Assembly: GCF_009905435.1 (NCBI RefSeq)
Contig: NZ_JAAAMT010000046.1
Location: 1-48,603, forward strand
Reading direction: 5' to 3'
Source of the DNA: Pseudomonas sp. R5(2019)
GTDB taxonomy: Bacteria; Pseudomonadota; Gammaproteobacteria; Pseudomonadales; Pseudomonadaceae
DNA: 48,603 nt
Below the pieces are notes generated by a model. The model saw only the letters and a program-made list of their open reading frames with translations. It was not told where the DNA came from and made no database searches. Below, piece after piece: positions 18,056 to 26,528 of the stretch. Position 1 is the stretch's first letter. The number at the start of each line of letters is the position of its first letter. The position numbers and the translations under genes were made by a program.

Positions 18056-19323
18056 GTGGCTAACCTGCGCTGGAAGAGTTCACGGAAGACCGGATAAATA
18101 TCACCGGCCGTTACCAATTGCTGCTGCGCGAACGTGTCGACAAAGGCTTCGCCGATGCGCTCGTATTCGAACCATAGCGCCTGATGTTCGCGTGGGGTGA
18201 TCTCCACGTAAGTGTAGTACTGGACGAACGGCATGATTTGCTTGGACAGGATCTCCCGGCAGATCGGTGAGTCGTCGTTCCAGTTGTCGCCGTCGGAAGC
18301 CTGGGCCGCGTAGATGTTCCATTCGTGGGTCGGGTAGCGTTCGGCCATGATCTCCTGCATCAGCTTGAGGGCGCTGGAGACGATGGTGCCACCGGTTTCC
18401 CGGGAATAGAAAAACTCTTCTTCGTCCACTTCGCGCGCACTGGTGTGGTGGCGAATGAAAACCACCTCGATACGGTCGTAGTTACGCTTGAGGAACAGGT
18501 ACAAAAGGATGAAGAAGCGCTTGGCGATGTCCTTGGTGGCTTGGGTCATCGACCCGGATACGTCCATCAGGCAGAACATCACCGCTTTGGAGCTGGGGTT
18601 GGGTTGCTTGATCAGCAGGTTGTACTTGAGGTCGAAGGTGTCGAGAAACGGCACGCGATAGATCCGCGCCCGCAACCGCTCGATTTCTGCCTCCAGTTCC
18701 TGAATATCGCCGAAGTTGTCCGGCTCTTCGCGTTTCAGGCGTTCCAGTTCTTCCTGCGCCAGGCGCAATTTGCCCCGGCTGCTGCCAGACAGCGCGATGC
18801 GCCGGGCGTGGGCCGAGCGCAAGGTGCGGATGATGTTGATCCGGGACGGGTTGCCTTCGTTGCTGATCCCGGCGCGCACGGTCTTGAAGGTGTCGGTGCC
18901 GGTCAGGTTACGCTTGACCAGGTTGGGCAATTCCAGGTCCTCGAACATGAATTCGAGAAACTCTTCCTGAGTGATCTGGAAGACGAATTCGTCCATCCCT
19001 TCACCCGAGTTACCTGCCTTGCCGGGGCCACGACCGCCGCCACCGCCCGGTGGCCGTGCGATATGTTCGCCAGCGGTGAATTCCTTGTTGCCGGGGTGCA
19101 CGACGGTTTGCTTGCCCCCACGGCCATGGTGAAGCACCGGCTCGTCGATATCGCGGCCGGGAATGCTGATCTGCTCGCCATGTTCCATGTCGGTGATGGA
19201 ACGGCGACTTACTGCTTCTTCAACAGCTTTCTTGATGTGATCACGGTAGCGCCGCAGGAAACGCTGGCGGTTTACCGTGCTCTTGTTCTTGCCATTGAGA
19301 CGTCGGTCGATCACATAGCTCAT
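18052..19323 (-). CDS. yeaH: YeaH/DUF444 family protein with VWA-like domain
   Basis: The 423-residue protein has a basic, glycine-rich N-terminal part (GGGGGRGPGKAG near 95-106) and a C-terminal von Willebrand A-type domain with the metal-site motif DVSGSM (about residue 255). Coiled-coil-prone sequence (about 195-225) lies between. It is the partner of the serine kinase YeaG/PrkA in a conserved trio with SpoVR, and interacts with it in enterobacteria. Start ATG 19323 is 210 bases from the prkA stop; its end overlaps the spoVR start. Confidence 0.93.
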   Translation of the reverse strand: MSYVIDRRLNGKNKSTVNRQRFLRRYRDHIKKAVEEAVSRRSITDMEHGEQISIPGRDIDEPVLHHGRGGKQTVVHPGNKEFTAGEHIARPPGGGGGRGPGKAGNSGEGMDEFVFQITQEEFLEFMFEDLELPNLVKRNLTGTDTFKTVRAGISNEGNPSRINIIRTLRSAHARRIALSGSSRGKLRLAQEELERLKREEPDNFGDIQELEAEIERLRARIYRVPFLDTFDLKYNLLIKQPNPSSKAVMFCLMDVSGSMTQATKDIAKRFFILLYLFLKRNYDRIEVVFIRHHTSAREVDEEEFFYSRETGGTIVSSALKLMQEIMAERYPTHEWNIYAAQASDGDNWNDDSPICREILSKQIMPFVQYYTYVEITPREHQALWFEYERIGEAFVDTFAQQQLVTAGDIYPVFRELFQRRLAT

Positions 19324-19465
19324 GACTGCTCCTTAGAAGCTGTCTTGAAAAAGGGTCGAACGGGCCGATGCCGGGCAGGATGGACCCGGGTGCCCAGGCC
19401 AGGGCTCCCCGAATCACGTGTGCATCGCCAAAGCCTCGCCGCCGCTTTTTTCAAACACCTCCCTT

Positions 19466-19499
19466 GAGCCTGTTTAGCAGAAATTGCTGTCACAGGCTC
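19466..19499 (-). other. Hairpin in the prkA-yeaH gap
   Basis: GAGCCTGT (19466-19473) pairs with ACAGGCTC (19492-19499), and AGCA/TGCT can pair inside the loop. No T-run follows on the minus strand. It may be an mRNA-stabilising or processing element that gives prkA more transcript than yeaH-spoVR; this is inference. Confidence 0.4.
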
Positions 19500-19533
19500 C
19501 GGGCTAACGACAACCGGTTCTTCCGGTAGCGGT

Positions 19534-21456
19534 TTACTGGGATTTTCTGACCCGCAGGTACCATTCCGAAAGTAGACGGACTTGCTTGTCTGTGTAGCCT
19601 CGTTCCACCATCCGCGTGACGAAGTCGTTGTGTTTTTGCTGGTCCTCTTTGCTGGCCTTGGCATTGAAGCTGATGACCGGGAGCAGATCCTCGGTGTTCG
19701 AGAACATTTTCTTCTCAATGACCACCCGCAGTTTTTCGTAGCTGAGCCAGGTCGGGTTCTTGCCATTGTTGTTGGCACGGGCCCGCAGGACAAAGTTGAC
19801 GATTTCATTGCGGAAGTCTTTCGGGTTGCTGATCCCGGCCGGCTTCTCGATTTTTTCCAGCTCTTCGTTGAGCGCAATGCGGTTGAGGATTTCGCCGGTT
19901 TCCGGATCGCGGTACTCCTGGTCCTGGATCCAGAAATCGGCGTACAGCACGTAGCGGTCGAAAATGTTCTGACCGTATTCGCTGTAAGACTCCAGGTAAG
20001 CCGTCTGGATTTCCTTGCCGATGAATTCGATGTAGCGCGGCGCCAGGTATTCCTTCAGGTAGCGCAGGTAACGTTCGCGCATTTCGGCCGGGAATTGCTC
20101 CTGTTCGATCTGCTGTTCGAGCACGTACAGCAAGTGAACCGGGTTGGCAGCGATTTCATGCGGGTCGAAGTTGAAGACCTTGGACAGGATCTTGAACGCG
20201 AACCGGGTCGACAGGCCATTCATGCCTTCATCGACGCCCGCGCTGTCGCGGTATTCCTGGATCGACTTGGCCTTTGGATCGGTGTCTTTGAGGTTTTCCC
20301 CGTCGTAGACGCGCATCTTGGAGTAGATGTTGGAGTTTTCCGGCTCCTTGAGACGCGACAGTACGGTGAACTGGGCCAGCATCTTGAGTGTGTCGGGTGC
20401 GCAGTGGGCCTTGGCGAGGGAGCTGTTGAACAGCAGCTTGTCGTAGATCTTGACCTCATCGCTGACGCGCAGGCAGTACGGCACCTTGACGATGTAGATC
20501 CGGTCGATGAACGCCTCGTTGTTCTTGTTGTTGCGGAAACTGTGCCATTCCGATTCGTTGGAGTGGGCCAGCAGGATCCCGGTGAAGGGAATCGCACCGA
20601 GACCTTCGGTACTGTTGTAGTTGCCTTCCTGGGTCGCGGTCAGCAACGGGTGCAGGACCTTGATCGGGGCCTTGAACATTTCGACGAATTCCATCAGGCC
20701 CTGGTTGGACCGGCAGAGAGCGCCCGAGTAGCTGTAGGCGTCGGCGTCGTTTTGCGGGAACTCTTCGAGCTTGCGGATATCGACCTTACCGACCAGAGCT
20801 GAAATGTCCTGGTTGTTTTCATCGCCTGGCTCGGTCTTGGCCACGGCGATCTGATTGAGGATCGAAGGGTAGAGCTTGACCACGCGGAACTGGCTGATGT
20901 CTCCCCCGAACTCGGCCAGTCGCTTGGTGGCCCAAGGCGACATGATGGTATTGAGGTAACGCCGTGGAATCCCGAAGTCCTCTTCGAGAATCGCGCCATC
21001 TTCTGTGGCATTGAACAGCCCCAAGGGTGATTCGAAAACCGGAGAGCCTTTGATGGCGTAGAAGGGAATCTTCTCCATCAATTGTTTCAGCTTCTCGGCC
21101 AGGGACGACTTACCACCCCCTACCGGGCCCAGCAGGTACAGAATTTGTTTCTTCTCCTCCAGGCCTTGGGCGGCATGGCGGAAGTAGGAAACGATCTGGT
21201 CGATGCATTCCTCCATCCCATGGAAATCCTCGAACGCCGGATAGCGCCGGATGACCTTGTTGGAGAAGATGCGCGACAGTCTGGAATTGGTGGACGTGTC
21301 GAGCAACTCCGGTTCGCCGATCGCCATCAGCAGGCGCTCTGCCGCAGAGACATAGGCGCTGCGATCCTTTTTGCAGAGTTCCAGATACTCGTGCAGCGAT
21401 AGCTCTTCCTGACGAGTGGATTCGAAACGTTGTTGGAAGTGGCTAAAAATACTCAT
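19534..21456 (-). CDS. prkA: PrkA family serine protein kinase (YeaG)
   Basis: This 640-residue protein has an N-terminal AAA-type domain with Walker A GPVGGGKSS (near residue 110) and a C-terminal kinase-like domain. Enterobacterial YeaG phosphorylates itself and substrates and supports survival in prolonged starvation. ATG 21456 is chosen because GAGGTGA lies just upstream and MSIFSHFQQRFE is the conserved start; the frame runs 32 codons further without support. Length equals the usual 640. First gene of the prkA-yeaH-spoVR operon. Confidence 0.96.
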   Translation of the reverse strand: MSIFSHFQQRFESTRQEELSLHEYLELCKKDRSAYVSAAERLLMAIGEPELLDTSTNSRLSRIFSNKVIRRYPAFEDFHGMEECIDQIVSYFRHAAQGLEEKKQILYLLGPVGGGKSSLAEKLKQLMEKIPFYAIKGSPVFESPLGLFNATEDGAILEEDFGIPRRYLNTIMSPWATKRLAEFGGDISQFRVVKLYPSILNQIAVAKTEPGDENNQDISALVGKVDIRKLEEFPQNDADAYSYSGALCRSNQGLMEFVEMFKAPIKVLHPLLTATQEGNYNSTEGLGAIPFTGILLAHSNESEWHSFRNNKNNEAFIDRIYIVKVPYCLRVSDEVKIYDKLLFNSSLAKAHCAPDTLKMLAQFTVLSRLKEPENSNIYSKMRVYDGENLKDTDPKAKSIQEYRDSAGVDEGMNGLSTRFAFKILSKVFNFDPHEIAANPVHLLYVLEQQIEQEQFPAEMRERYLRYLKEYLAPRYIEFIGKEIQTAYLESYSEYGQNIFDRYVLYADFWIQDQEYRDPETGEILNRIALNEELEKIEKPAGISNPKDFRNEIVNFVLRARANNNGKNPTWLSYEKLRVVIEKKMFSNTEDLLPVISFNAKASKEDQQKHNDFVTRMVERGYTDKQVRLLSEWYLRVRKSQ

Positions 21457-21695
21457 GACGTCACCTCGCTCGATACGTGGAGCCGACGCCGGATCAGCAG
21501 TTGATGCTGGCATACAACCAGAAAACTGGCTGCTGTTAACCCCCCAGAACACCTAAAAGTCCTACCGATGACCCGCACGCCGGTGTACCGGCTCTCCCCT
21601 TTTTGGATGGCCTGGGCTTAAGGATAGTTGGTTATCCGAGAGGTCAAGGCAAGTAGGGCGTTAGTTTCACCCGTACCGTTCGTCAGGAAGGGCGC

Positions 21696-21718
21696 AAGCC
21701 CGCGTATCTCGCGGGCTT
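21696..21718 (-). terminator. Terminator-like hairpin after glpE
   Basis: AAGCCCGCG (21696-21704) pairs with CGCGGGCTT (21710-21718), loop of five bases, 16 bases past the glpE stop. The T-run is weak, but the position at the end of the lptD-to-glpE run fits a terminator. Confidence 0.6.
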
Positions 21719-21734
21719 GGCGATATGAAATTTT

Positions 21735-22064
21735 TTATTCGGGGGTGCTTTCGGCCGTTTCGGCAGGGTAAACCGTGCGCCACAATTCAAAGCCGCCATC
21801 GAGGCTGTAGACGTCCGAAAAGCCTTGGCTGACCAGGTAGGCCGCCGCGCTTTGGCTGGAGTTTCCGTGGTAGCAGACCACTACCAGAGGCGCGTCCAGA
21901 TCGGCCTTGGCAATGAAGTCGTGCAACGAGTGATTGTCCAGATGCCGGGATCCGCTGATGTGCTTGCTCGCGTAAGTCTGCGGGTCGCGAATATCGACCA
22001 CGACGGCACCTTGTTCGCGCAGGCGCTGGGCCTGCTCTGGCGGGATGCGTTTGAATTCGGTCAT
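21735..22064 (-). CDS. glpE: Thiosulfate sulfurtransferase GlpE (rhodanese)
   Basis: This 109-residue single-domain rhodanese transfers sulfur from thiosulfate to cyanide or thiols such as thioredoxin. The active-site loop is CYHGNSS (Cys at about residue 64), and VVDIRDPQTYASKHI is the conserved first half. The C-terminus ends in a short polar tail. It is the last gene of the run starting at lptD, 33 bases after apaH. Confidence 0.93.
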   Translation of the reverse strand: MTEFKRIPPEQAQRLREQGAVVVDIRDPQTYASKHISGSRHLDNHSLHDFIAKADLDAPLVVVCYHGNSSQSAAAYLVSQGFSDVYSLDGGFELWRTVYPAETAESTPE

Positions 22065-22097
22065 GAAGGGGGATCCTGTTGGGGCTGACGGAACATT

Positions 22098-22955
22098 CTA
22101 GCTTGTTGCGCGCAGTGCTGCCGCCGGCGCTACATGACCGCCTTCACTGCAGTCGCAGGCATGCCGCTCACCGGTGTCGACATTGAGCAGTGTCATGGCG
22201 CCGCCCCATACGCAACCGGTGTCCAGGGCAAAAATGCCAGGCTCGTTGCTCTGGCCTTCCAGGGCCGCCCAGTGCCCGAAGATAATCTTCAGCCCGCGGG
22301 TCTTGCGCTGCTTGTGCTGGAACCAGGGTGCATAGCCTGGAGGGGCCATGTCGGCGCCTTCCTTGCCTTTGAGATCGAGCTTTCCATCGGCGGTACAGAA
22401 GCGCATGCGGGTGAAGTAGTTGGTGATTACGCGCAGGCGAGTCACGCCCTTGAGGTTCTTGTCCCACTTGCTCGGCTCGTTGCCGTACATGCCGTCCAGA
22501 TAGGGCTTGAGGCGGTTGTCATCGCGCAGCACCTCTTCGACTTCATTCGCATGGCGCAGGGCCTTGGAGAGGCTCCACTGGGGCGGGATGCCGGCGTGCA
22601 CCAGGGCAACCTGGCGTTGCTCGTCAAAATGCATCAGCTTTTGCTGGCGGAGCCAGTCGAGCAGATCCTTGGCATCGGGGGCCTGGAGGATCTCGCGCAA
22701 GGTATCGGCTTTTTTCAGGCGTTCGATGTTGTGATGGGCGGCCAGCAGGTGCAGGTCATGATTGCCCAGCACGCAGACCAGCGAGTCGCGCATCTGGTAC
22801 AGAAAGCGCAGCGTTGCCAGGGACTCCGGGCCCCTGTTGACCAGGTCGCCGACCAACCACAAGCGATCGCTGGCCGGATTGAACCGAACACGCTCAAGCA
22901 GGCACTTCAACGGTTGCAGGCAGCCCTGTAGATCACCGACTGCGTACACCGCCAT
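22098..22955 (-). CDS. apaH: Bis(5'-nucleosyl)-tetraphosphatase, symmetrical (ApaH)
   Basis: The 285-residue metallophosphatase splits Ap4A into two ADP and can decap Np4-capped RNA. The metallophosphatase signature is complete: VGDLQGC, VGDLVNRGPES and GNHDLHL. TGATG joins it to apaG, the stop and start sharing one base, as in the conserved apaG-apaH pair. Confidence 0.97.
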   Translation of the reverse strand: MAVYAVGDLQGCLQPLKCLLERVRFNPASDRLWLVGDLVNRGPESLATLRFLYQMRDSLVCVLGNHDLHLLAAHHNIERLKKADTLREILQAPDAKDLLDWLRQQKLMHFDEQRQVALVHAGIPPQWSLSKALRHANEVEEVLRDDNRLKPYLDGMYGNEPSKWDKNLKGVTRLRVITNYFTRMRFCTADGKLDLKGKEGADMAPPGYAPWFQHKQRKTRGLKIIFGHWAALEGQSNEPGIFALDTGCVWGGAMTLLNVDTGERHACDCSEGGHVAPAAALRATS

Positions 22956-23335
22956 CAGTGCAGGGCTCCAGGCACGGCCAGTCGGAAGGGGGCGATGATG
23001 GCGTCGAAGTGTTTGCCGTCTTCGGCCAGCATCTGGTAGCTGCCCTGCATGTTGCCGACGCGGGTCGTCATCACTGTACCGCTGCTGTAGGTGTGGCTCT
23101 TGCCCGCATCGATCAGCGGCTGCTGGCCGATGACGCCGGCACCGCGGACCTCTTCGACATGGCCGTCACCGTCGGTGATTACCCAATGTCGCGACAGCAG
23201 CTTGGCCGCGAGCTGGCCGTTGTTGGTCACGGTCACGGTGTAGGCGAAGGCAAAGCGATTGTCTTCGGGCTGCGATTGTTCTGCCAGGTAGCGAGTGACG
23301 ACGCTGACGTCGATCTGATAACGGGGATCTGACAT
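22955..23335 (-). CDS. apaG: ApaG (Co2+/Mg2+ efflux-associated, DUF525)
   Basis: The 126-residue single-domain ApaG has a fibronectin III-like beta fold in known structures; its role is linked to divalent cation resistance and is not fully defined. Conserved are FAYTVTVTN near residue 30, SRHWVITD, VRGAGVIGQQP and a late GSYQM. Its stop overlaps the apaH start by one base; rsmA is 111 bases upstream. Confidence 0.95.
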   Translation of the reverse strand: MSDPRYQIDVSVVTRYLAEQSQPEDNRFAFAYTVTVTNNGQLAAKLLSRHWVITDGDGHVEEVRGAGVIGQQPLIDAGKSHTYSSGTVMTTRVGNMQGSYQMLAEDGKHFDAIIAPFRLAVPGALH

Positions 23336-23446
23336 TCAAGAGGCCTTTCAAGCGAACGCGGGTCAATGACCGGTGGGGTCAGTCTAGTTGATTGGCTCGA
23401 GGCGGGTGAGGGCGGTGTGCCGATCACCCGGTTCGGGCGTGCTACT

Positions 23447-24253
23447 TCAGTTGGTGTGGGTCTGTTCAGCCAGCTTGTCGGCCAGACGGACGAAGGCGGC
23501 CAGGTCCAGTTGCTCCGGACGCAGGCTGCCGTCTACGCCGGCCGCTTCGATGGCGCTGTTGTCGAGCAGGGCCTTGAGGGTGTTGCGCAAGGTCTTGCGG
23601 CGCTGGTTGAACGCTTCGCGAACGATGCGTTCAAGCAGGTGATGGTCCTTGGCGGGATGTGGCAGCACCTCGTGCGGGACCAGCCGAACGATCGCCGAAT
23701 CCACCTTGGGCGGCGGGTTGAACGCGCCCGGGCCGACGTTGAACAGGTGTTCTACGCGGCAGTGGTACTGAACCATGATCGACAGCCGGCCCCAGTCACC
23801 ACCGCCAGGCCCTGCGGCCAGGCGCTCGACCACTTCCTTTTGCAGCATGAAGTGCATGTCGCGGATCAGGTGGGCGTTGTCCAGCAGGTGAAATATCAGC
23901 GGCGTCGAGATGTTGTAGGGCAGGTTGCCGACCACCCGCAGCGTGCCGGGCTCGGCACCCAGGGTGGTGAAGTCGAACTTCAGGGCATCACCCTGGTGCA
24001 GGCGGAAATTGTCTTTGCCGGCGAACTGTTGGTTCAGGATCGGTACCAGGTCCTTGTCCAGCTCCACCACGTCCAGCTGCGCACCGCTGCCCAGCAGGCC
24101 TTCGGTGAGCGCGCCCTGGCCCGGGCCGATTTCCAGCATGCGGTCACCCGGGCGGGCATGGATGGAGCGCAGGATACGGTCGATGACGCCGGCGTCGTGC
24201 AGGAAGTTCTGGCCGAAGCGCTTGCGCGCCCGGTGTTGGTAAGGCTGGTTCAT
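23447..24253 (-). CDS. rsmA: 16S rRNA dimethyladenosine transferase RsmA (KsgA)
   Basis: This 268-residue methyltransferase dimethylates the two adjacent adenosines in helix 45 of 16S rRNA. The N-terminus HRARKRFGQNFLHD, the SAM motif IGPGQGALTEGL, and the catalytic motif NLPYNISTPL are all present. The start overlaps the pdxA stop by four bases (ATGA), giving translational coupling. Not to be confused with the CsrA-type regulator also named RsmA in pseudomonads. Confidence 0.97.
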   Translation of the reverse strand: MNQPYQHRARKRFGQNFLHDAGVIDRILRSIHARPGDRMLEIGPGQGALTEGLLGSGAQLDVVELDKDLVPILNQQFAGKDNFRLHQGDALKFDFTTLGAEPGTLRVVGNLPYNISTPLIFHLLDNAHLIRDMHFMLQKEVVERLAAGPGGGDWGRLSIMVQYHCRVEHLFNVGPGAFNPPPKVDSAIVRLVPHEVLPHPAKDHHLLERIVREAFNQRRKTLRNTLKALLDNSAIEAAGVDGSLRPEQLDLAAFVRLADKLAEQTHTN

Positions 24254-25239
24254 AGTCGGGTCTCGGCCATCTGATAGGCGGTTTCCAGTGCGACCTGCAG
24301 GCTGCCGGTGTCGATCTTGCCGGTGCCGGCCAGATCCAGTGCGGTGCCGTGGTCGACGGAAGTACGGATGATGGGCAGGCCCAGGGTCACATTGACCGCA
24401 GCGCCGAAGCCCTTGTACTTGAGCACGGGCAAGCCTTGGTCATGGTACATCGCCAGCACTGCATCGCAGTGCTCCAGATATTTGGGGGTAAACAGGGTGT
24501 CGGCGGGCAGCGGGCCGCGAAGGTCGATGCCTTCGCCACGCAAGCGCTCCAGCGCCGGCTCAATGATGTCGATTTCTTCGCGGCCCAGATGACCGCCTTC
24601 ACCGGCATGCGGGTTGAGACCGCACACCAGGATTCGCGGCTGGGCAATGCCGAATTTGTGCTTCAGGTCGGCGTGCAGGATACGGGTCACCCGTTCCAGT
24701 AGCTCAGGGGTGATGGCGTCGGCCACTTCGCGCAGGGGCAGGTGAGTGGTCGCCAGCGCCACCCGAAGGTTGCCGGTGGCCAGCATCATCACGACCTGCT
24801 CGGTTTCGGTCAGCTCCGCCAGAAACTCGGTATGACCGGAAAACGCCACCCCGCCTTCGTTGATCACGCCCTTGTGCACAGGGGCTGTGATCATCCCGGC
24901 GAAATGCCCATCCAGGCAGCCCTGGCCCGCACGCGTCAGGGTTTCGAGGACGAAGGCGGCGTTAGACTTGTCCAACTGGCCTGTGACCACTGGAGCGCCC
25001 AAGGGGGTGTCCCACACATACAGGCTACCCGCCTCTGCGGGTGTGTTGGGGAACGCATCGGGCGTGACCGGAACGAGGGTGACAGCCACCCCCAGCTCGG
25101 TGGCCCGCTCGGCGAGCAGGTCACGGCTGGTGATGGCGATCAGGGGGTGAGGCTGGTGTTGCGAGGCGATCAGCAGACACAGGTCAGGACCGATGCCCGC
25201 CGGTTCGCCGGGTGTGAGGGCAAAGCGCGTGGGGGTCAC
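24250..25239 (-). CDS. pdxA: 4-hydroxythreonine-4-phosphate dehydrogenase PdxA
   Basis: The 329-residue enzyme oxidises 4-phosphohydroxy-threonine in the DXP-dependent pyridoxal phosphate pathway. TPGEPAGIGPDL marks the N-terminus. Metal-binding histidines are visible in FSGHTEFLAELT, LNPHAGEGG and AMYHDQGLPVLKY. Overlaps of four bases with surA (upstream) and rsmA (downstream) place it in the middle of a tightly coupled operon. Confidence 0.96.
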   Translation of the reverse strand: MTPTRFALTPGEPAGIGPDLCLLIASQHQPHPLIAITSRDLLAERATELGVAVTLVPVTPDAFPNTPAEAGSLYVWDTPLGAPVVTGQLDKSNAAFVLETLTRAGQGCLDGHFAGMITAPVHKGVINEGGVAFSGHTEFLAELTETEQVVMMLATGNLRVALATTHLPLREVADAITPELLERVTRILHADLKHKFGIAQPRILVCGLNPHAGEGGHLGREEIDIIEPALERLRGEGIDLRGPLPADTLFTPKYLEHCDAVLAMYHDQGLPVLKYKGFGAAVNVTLGLPIIRTSVDHGTALDLAGTGKIDTGSLQVALETAYQMAETRL

Positions 25240-26528
25240 AGCTTGATTTCCACGTAGGCCTCGTCACGGATTTGACGGAGCCAGGTTTGCAGTTCTTCGT
25301 CGTATTTGCGGTTACGCAATACCGACATGGCTTGCTGCTCGCGGGCCTGGTCGGTGCTGTCGGTGGCGCGACGGCCAAGGACTTCCAGCACGTGCCAGCC
25401 GTAAGGGCTCTTGAACGGCTTGGACAGTTCGCCCTGAGGCGTCCTGGCCATGACTTCGCGGAACTCGGGCACCAGGGCGTTCGGGTCGATCCAGTTCAGG
25501 TCGCCACCGTTGAGTGCCGAACCTGGGTCTTCCGAGAAGCTTTTGGCCAGCGTGGCAAAATCTTCGCCTGACGTGATGCGTTCGTAGAGACGCTCGGCCA
25601 GCAGCTTGGTTTCCGCTTCGCTGCGGATTTCGCTTGGCTTGATCAGGATGTGACGCACATGGATTTCGTCGCGCATCTGAGCGCCGGCACCGCGTTTTTC
25701 CAGCAGCTTGAGGATGATGAAACCACCCGGGGTGCGAACGGGTTGCATCACGTCGCCCACTGCCAGCGAGGCGAGCTCGCGGTCGAACGGTGGAGGCAGC
25801 TGGGCCGCTTTACGCCAGCCCATCTCGCCACCTTCCAGTGCGTTGTCGCTGGCTGACTGGGAGATAGCCATTTGCGCGAAGTCGGCACCTTGCTTGAGCT
25901 GCTTGTAGACCGTTTCAGCCTTGCGGGCCGCGGTCTGGATTGCGTCGGAGTTGGCGCTTTCCGGGGTCGGGATCAGGATGTTGGCCAGGCGGAACTCTTC
26001 AGAGAGCTGCATCTTGCCCGCGTCGGAGGCGAGAAAGTTCTTCACTTCCTGCTCGGACACCTGGATACGCTCGGCCACGCGACGCTGACGAACACGGCTG
26101 ATGATCATTTCCCGACGGACCTGATCACGTGCATCGTTGTACGACAGGCCATCACGGGCCAGGGCGGCCTGGAACTGTGCCACGGTCATGTTATTGCGCT
26201 GGGCTATGGTGCCGATGGCCTGGTTCAGTTCCTCGTCGGTGATGCGAATGCCCGAACGCTCGCCAATCTGCAGTTGCAGGCTCTCGATGATCAGGCGTTC
26301 GAGTACCTGCTGCTCCAGCGCGCCAACCGGAGGCTGGCCTGCACCCCGTTTGGCGATGGTTTGCTGAACTTCATGGACGCGTTGGTCCAGTTGGCTCTTC
26401 ATGACGACGTCGTTATCGACGATGGCCACTATCTTGTTCAGGGACTGCACCTCGGCATGTGCCGCGGAACCCATCAACAGCGCGCCCAACATCAGCGGGC
26501 GCAGACAATCAGTAAGCTTGATCTTCAC
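25236..26528 (-). CDS. surA: Periplasmic chaperone/peptidyl-prolyl isomerase SurA (GTG start)
   Basis: This 430-residue chaperone escorts outer-membrane proteins such as LptD through the periplasm. A signal peptide (LRPLMLGALLMGSAAHA) is followed by the SurA N-domain and two parvulin domains (about 175-275 and 285-385), the second carrying RHILIKPSE and the SEDPGSALNGGDL block. No ATG occurs at the signal peptide. GTG 26528 inside the end of lptD gives VKIKLTDCLRP, the expected N-terminus, with AAGGTTAT upstream. Overlap with lptD is 20 bases. It is encoded directly after its best-known client. Confidence 0.93.
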   Translation of the reverse strand: MKIKLTDCLRPLMLGALLMGSAAHAEVQSLNKIVAIVDNDVVMKSQLDQRVHEVQQTIAKRGAGQPPVGALEQQVLERLIIESLQLQIGERSGIRITDEELNQAIGTIAQRNNMTVAQFQAALARDGLSYNDARDQVRREMIISRVRQRRVAERIQVSEQEVKNFLASDAGKMQLSEEFRLANILIPTPESANSDAIQTAARKAETVYKQLKQGADFAQMAISQSASDNALEGGEMGWRKAAQLPPPFDRELASLAVGDVMQPVRTPGGFIILKLLEKRGAGAQMRDEIHVRHILIKPSEIRSEAETKLLAERLYERITSGEDFATLAKSFSEDPGSALNGGDLNWIDPNALVPEFREVMARTPQGELSKPFKSPYGWHVLEVLGRRATDSTDQAREQQAMSVLRNRKYDEELQTWLRQIRDEAYVEIKL

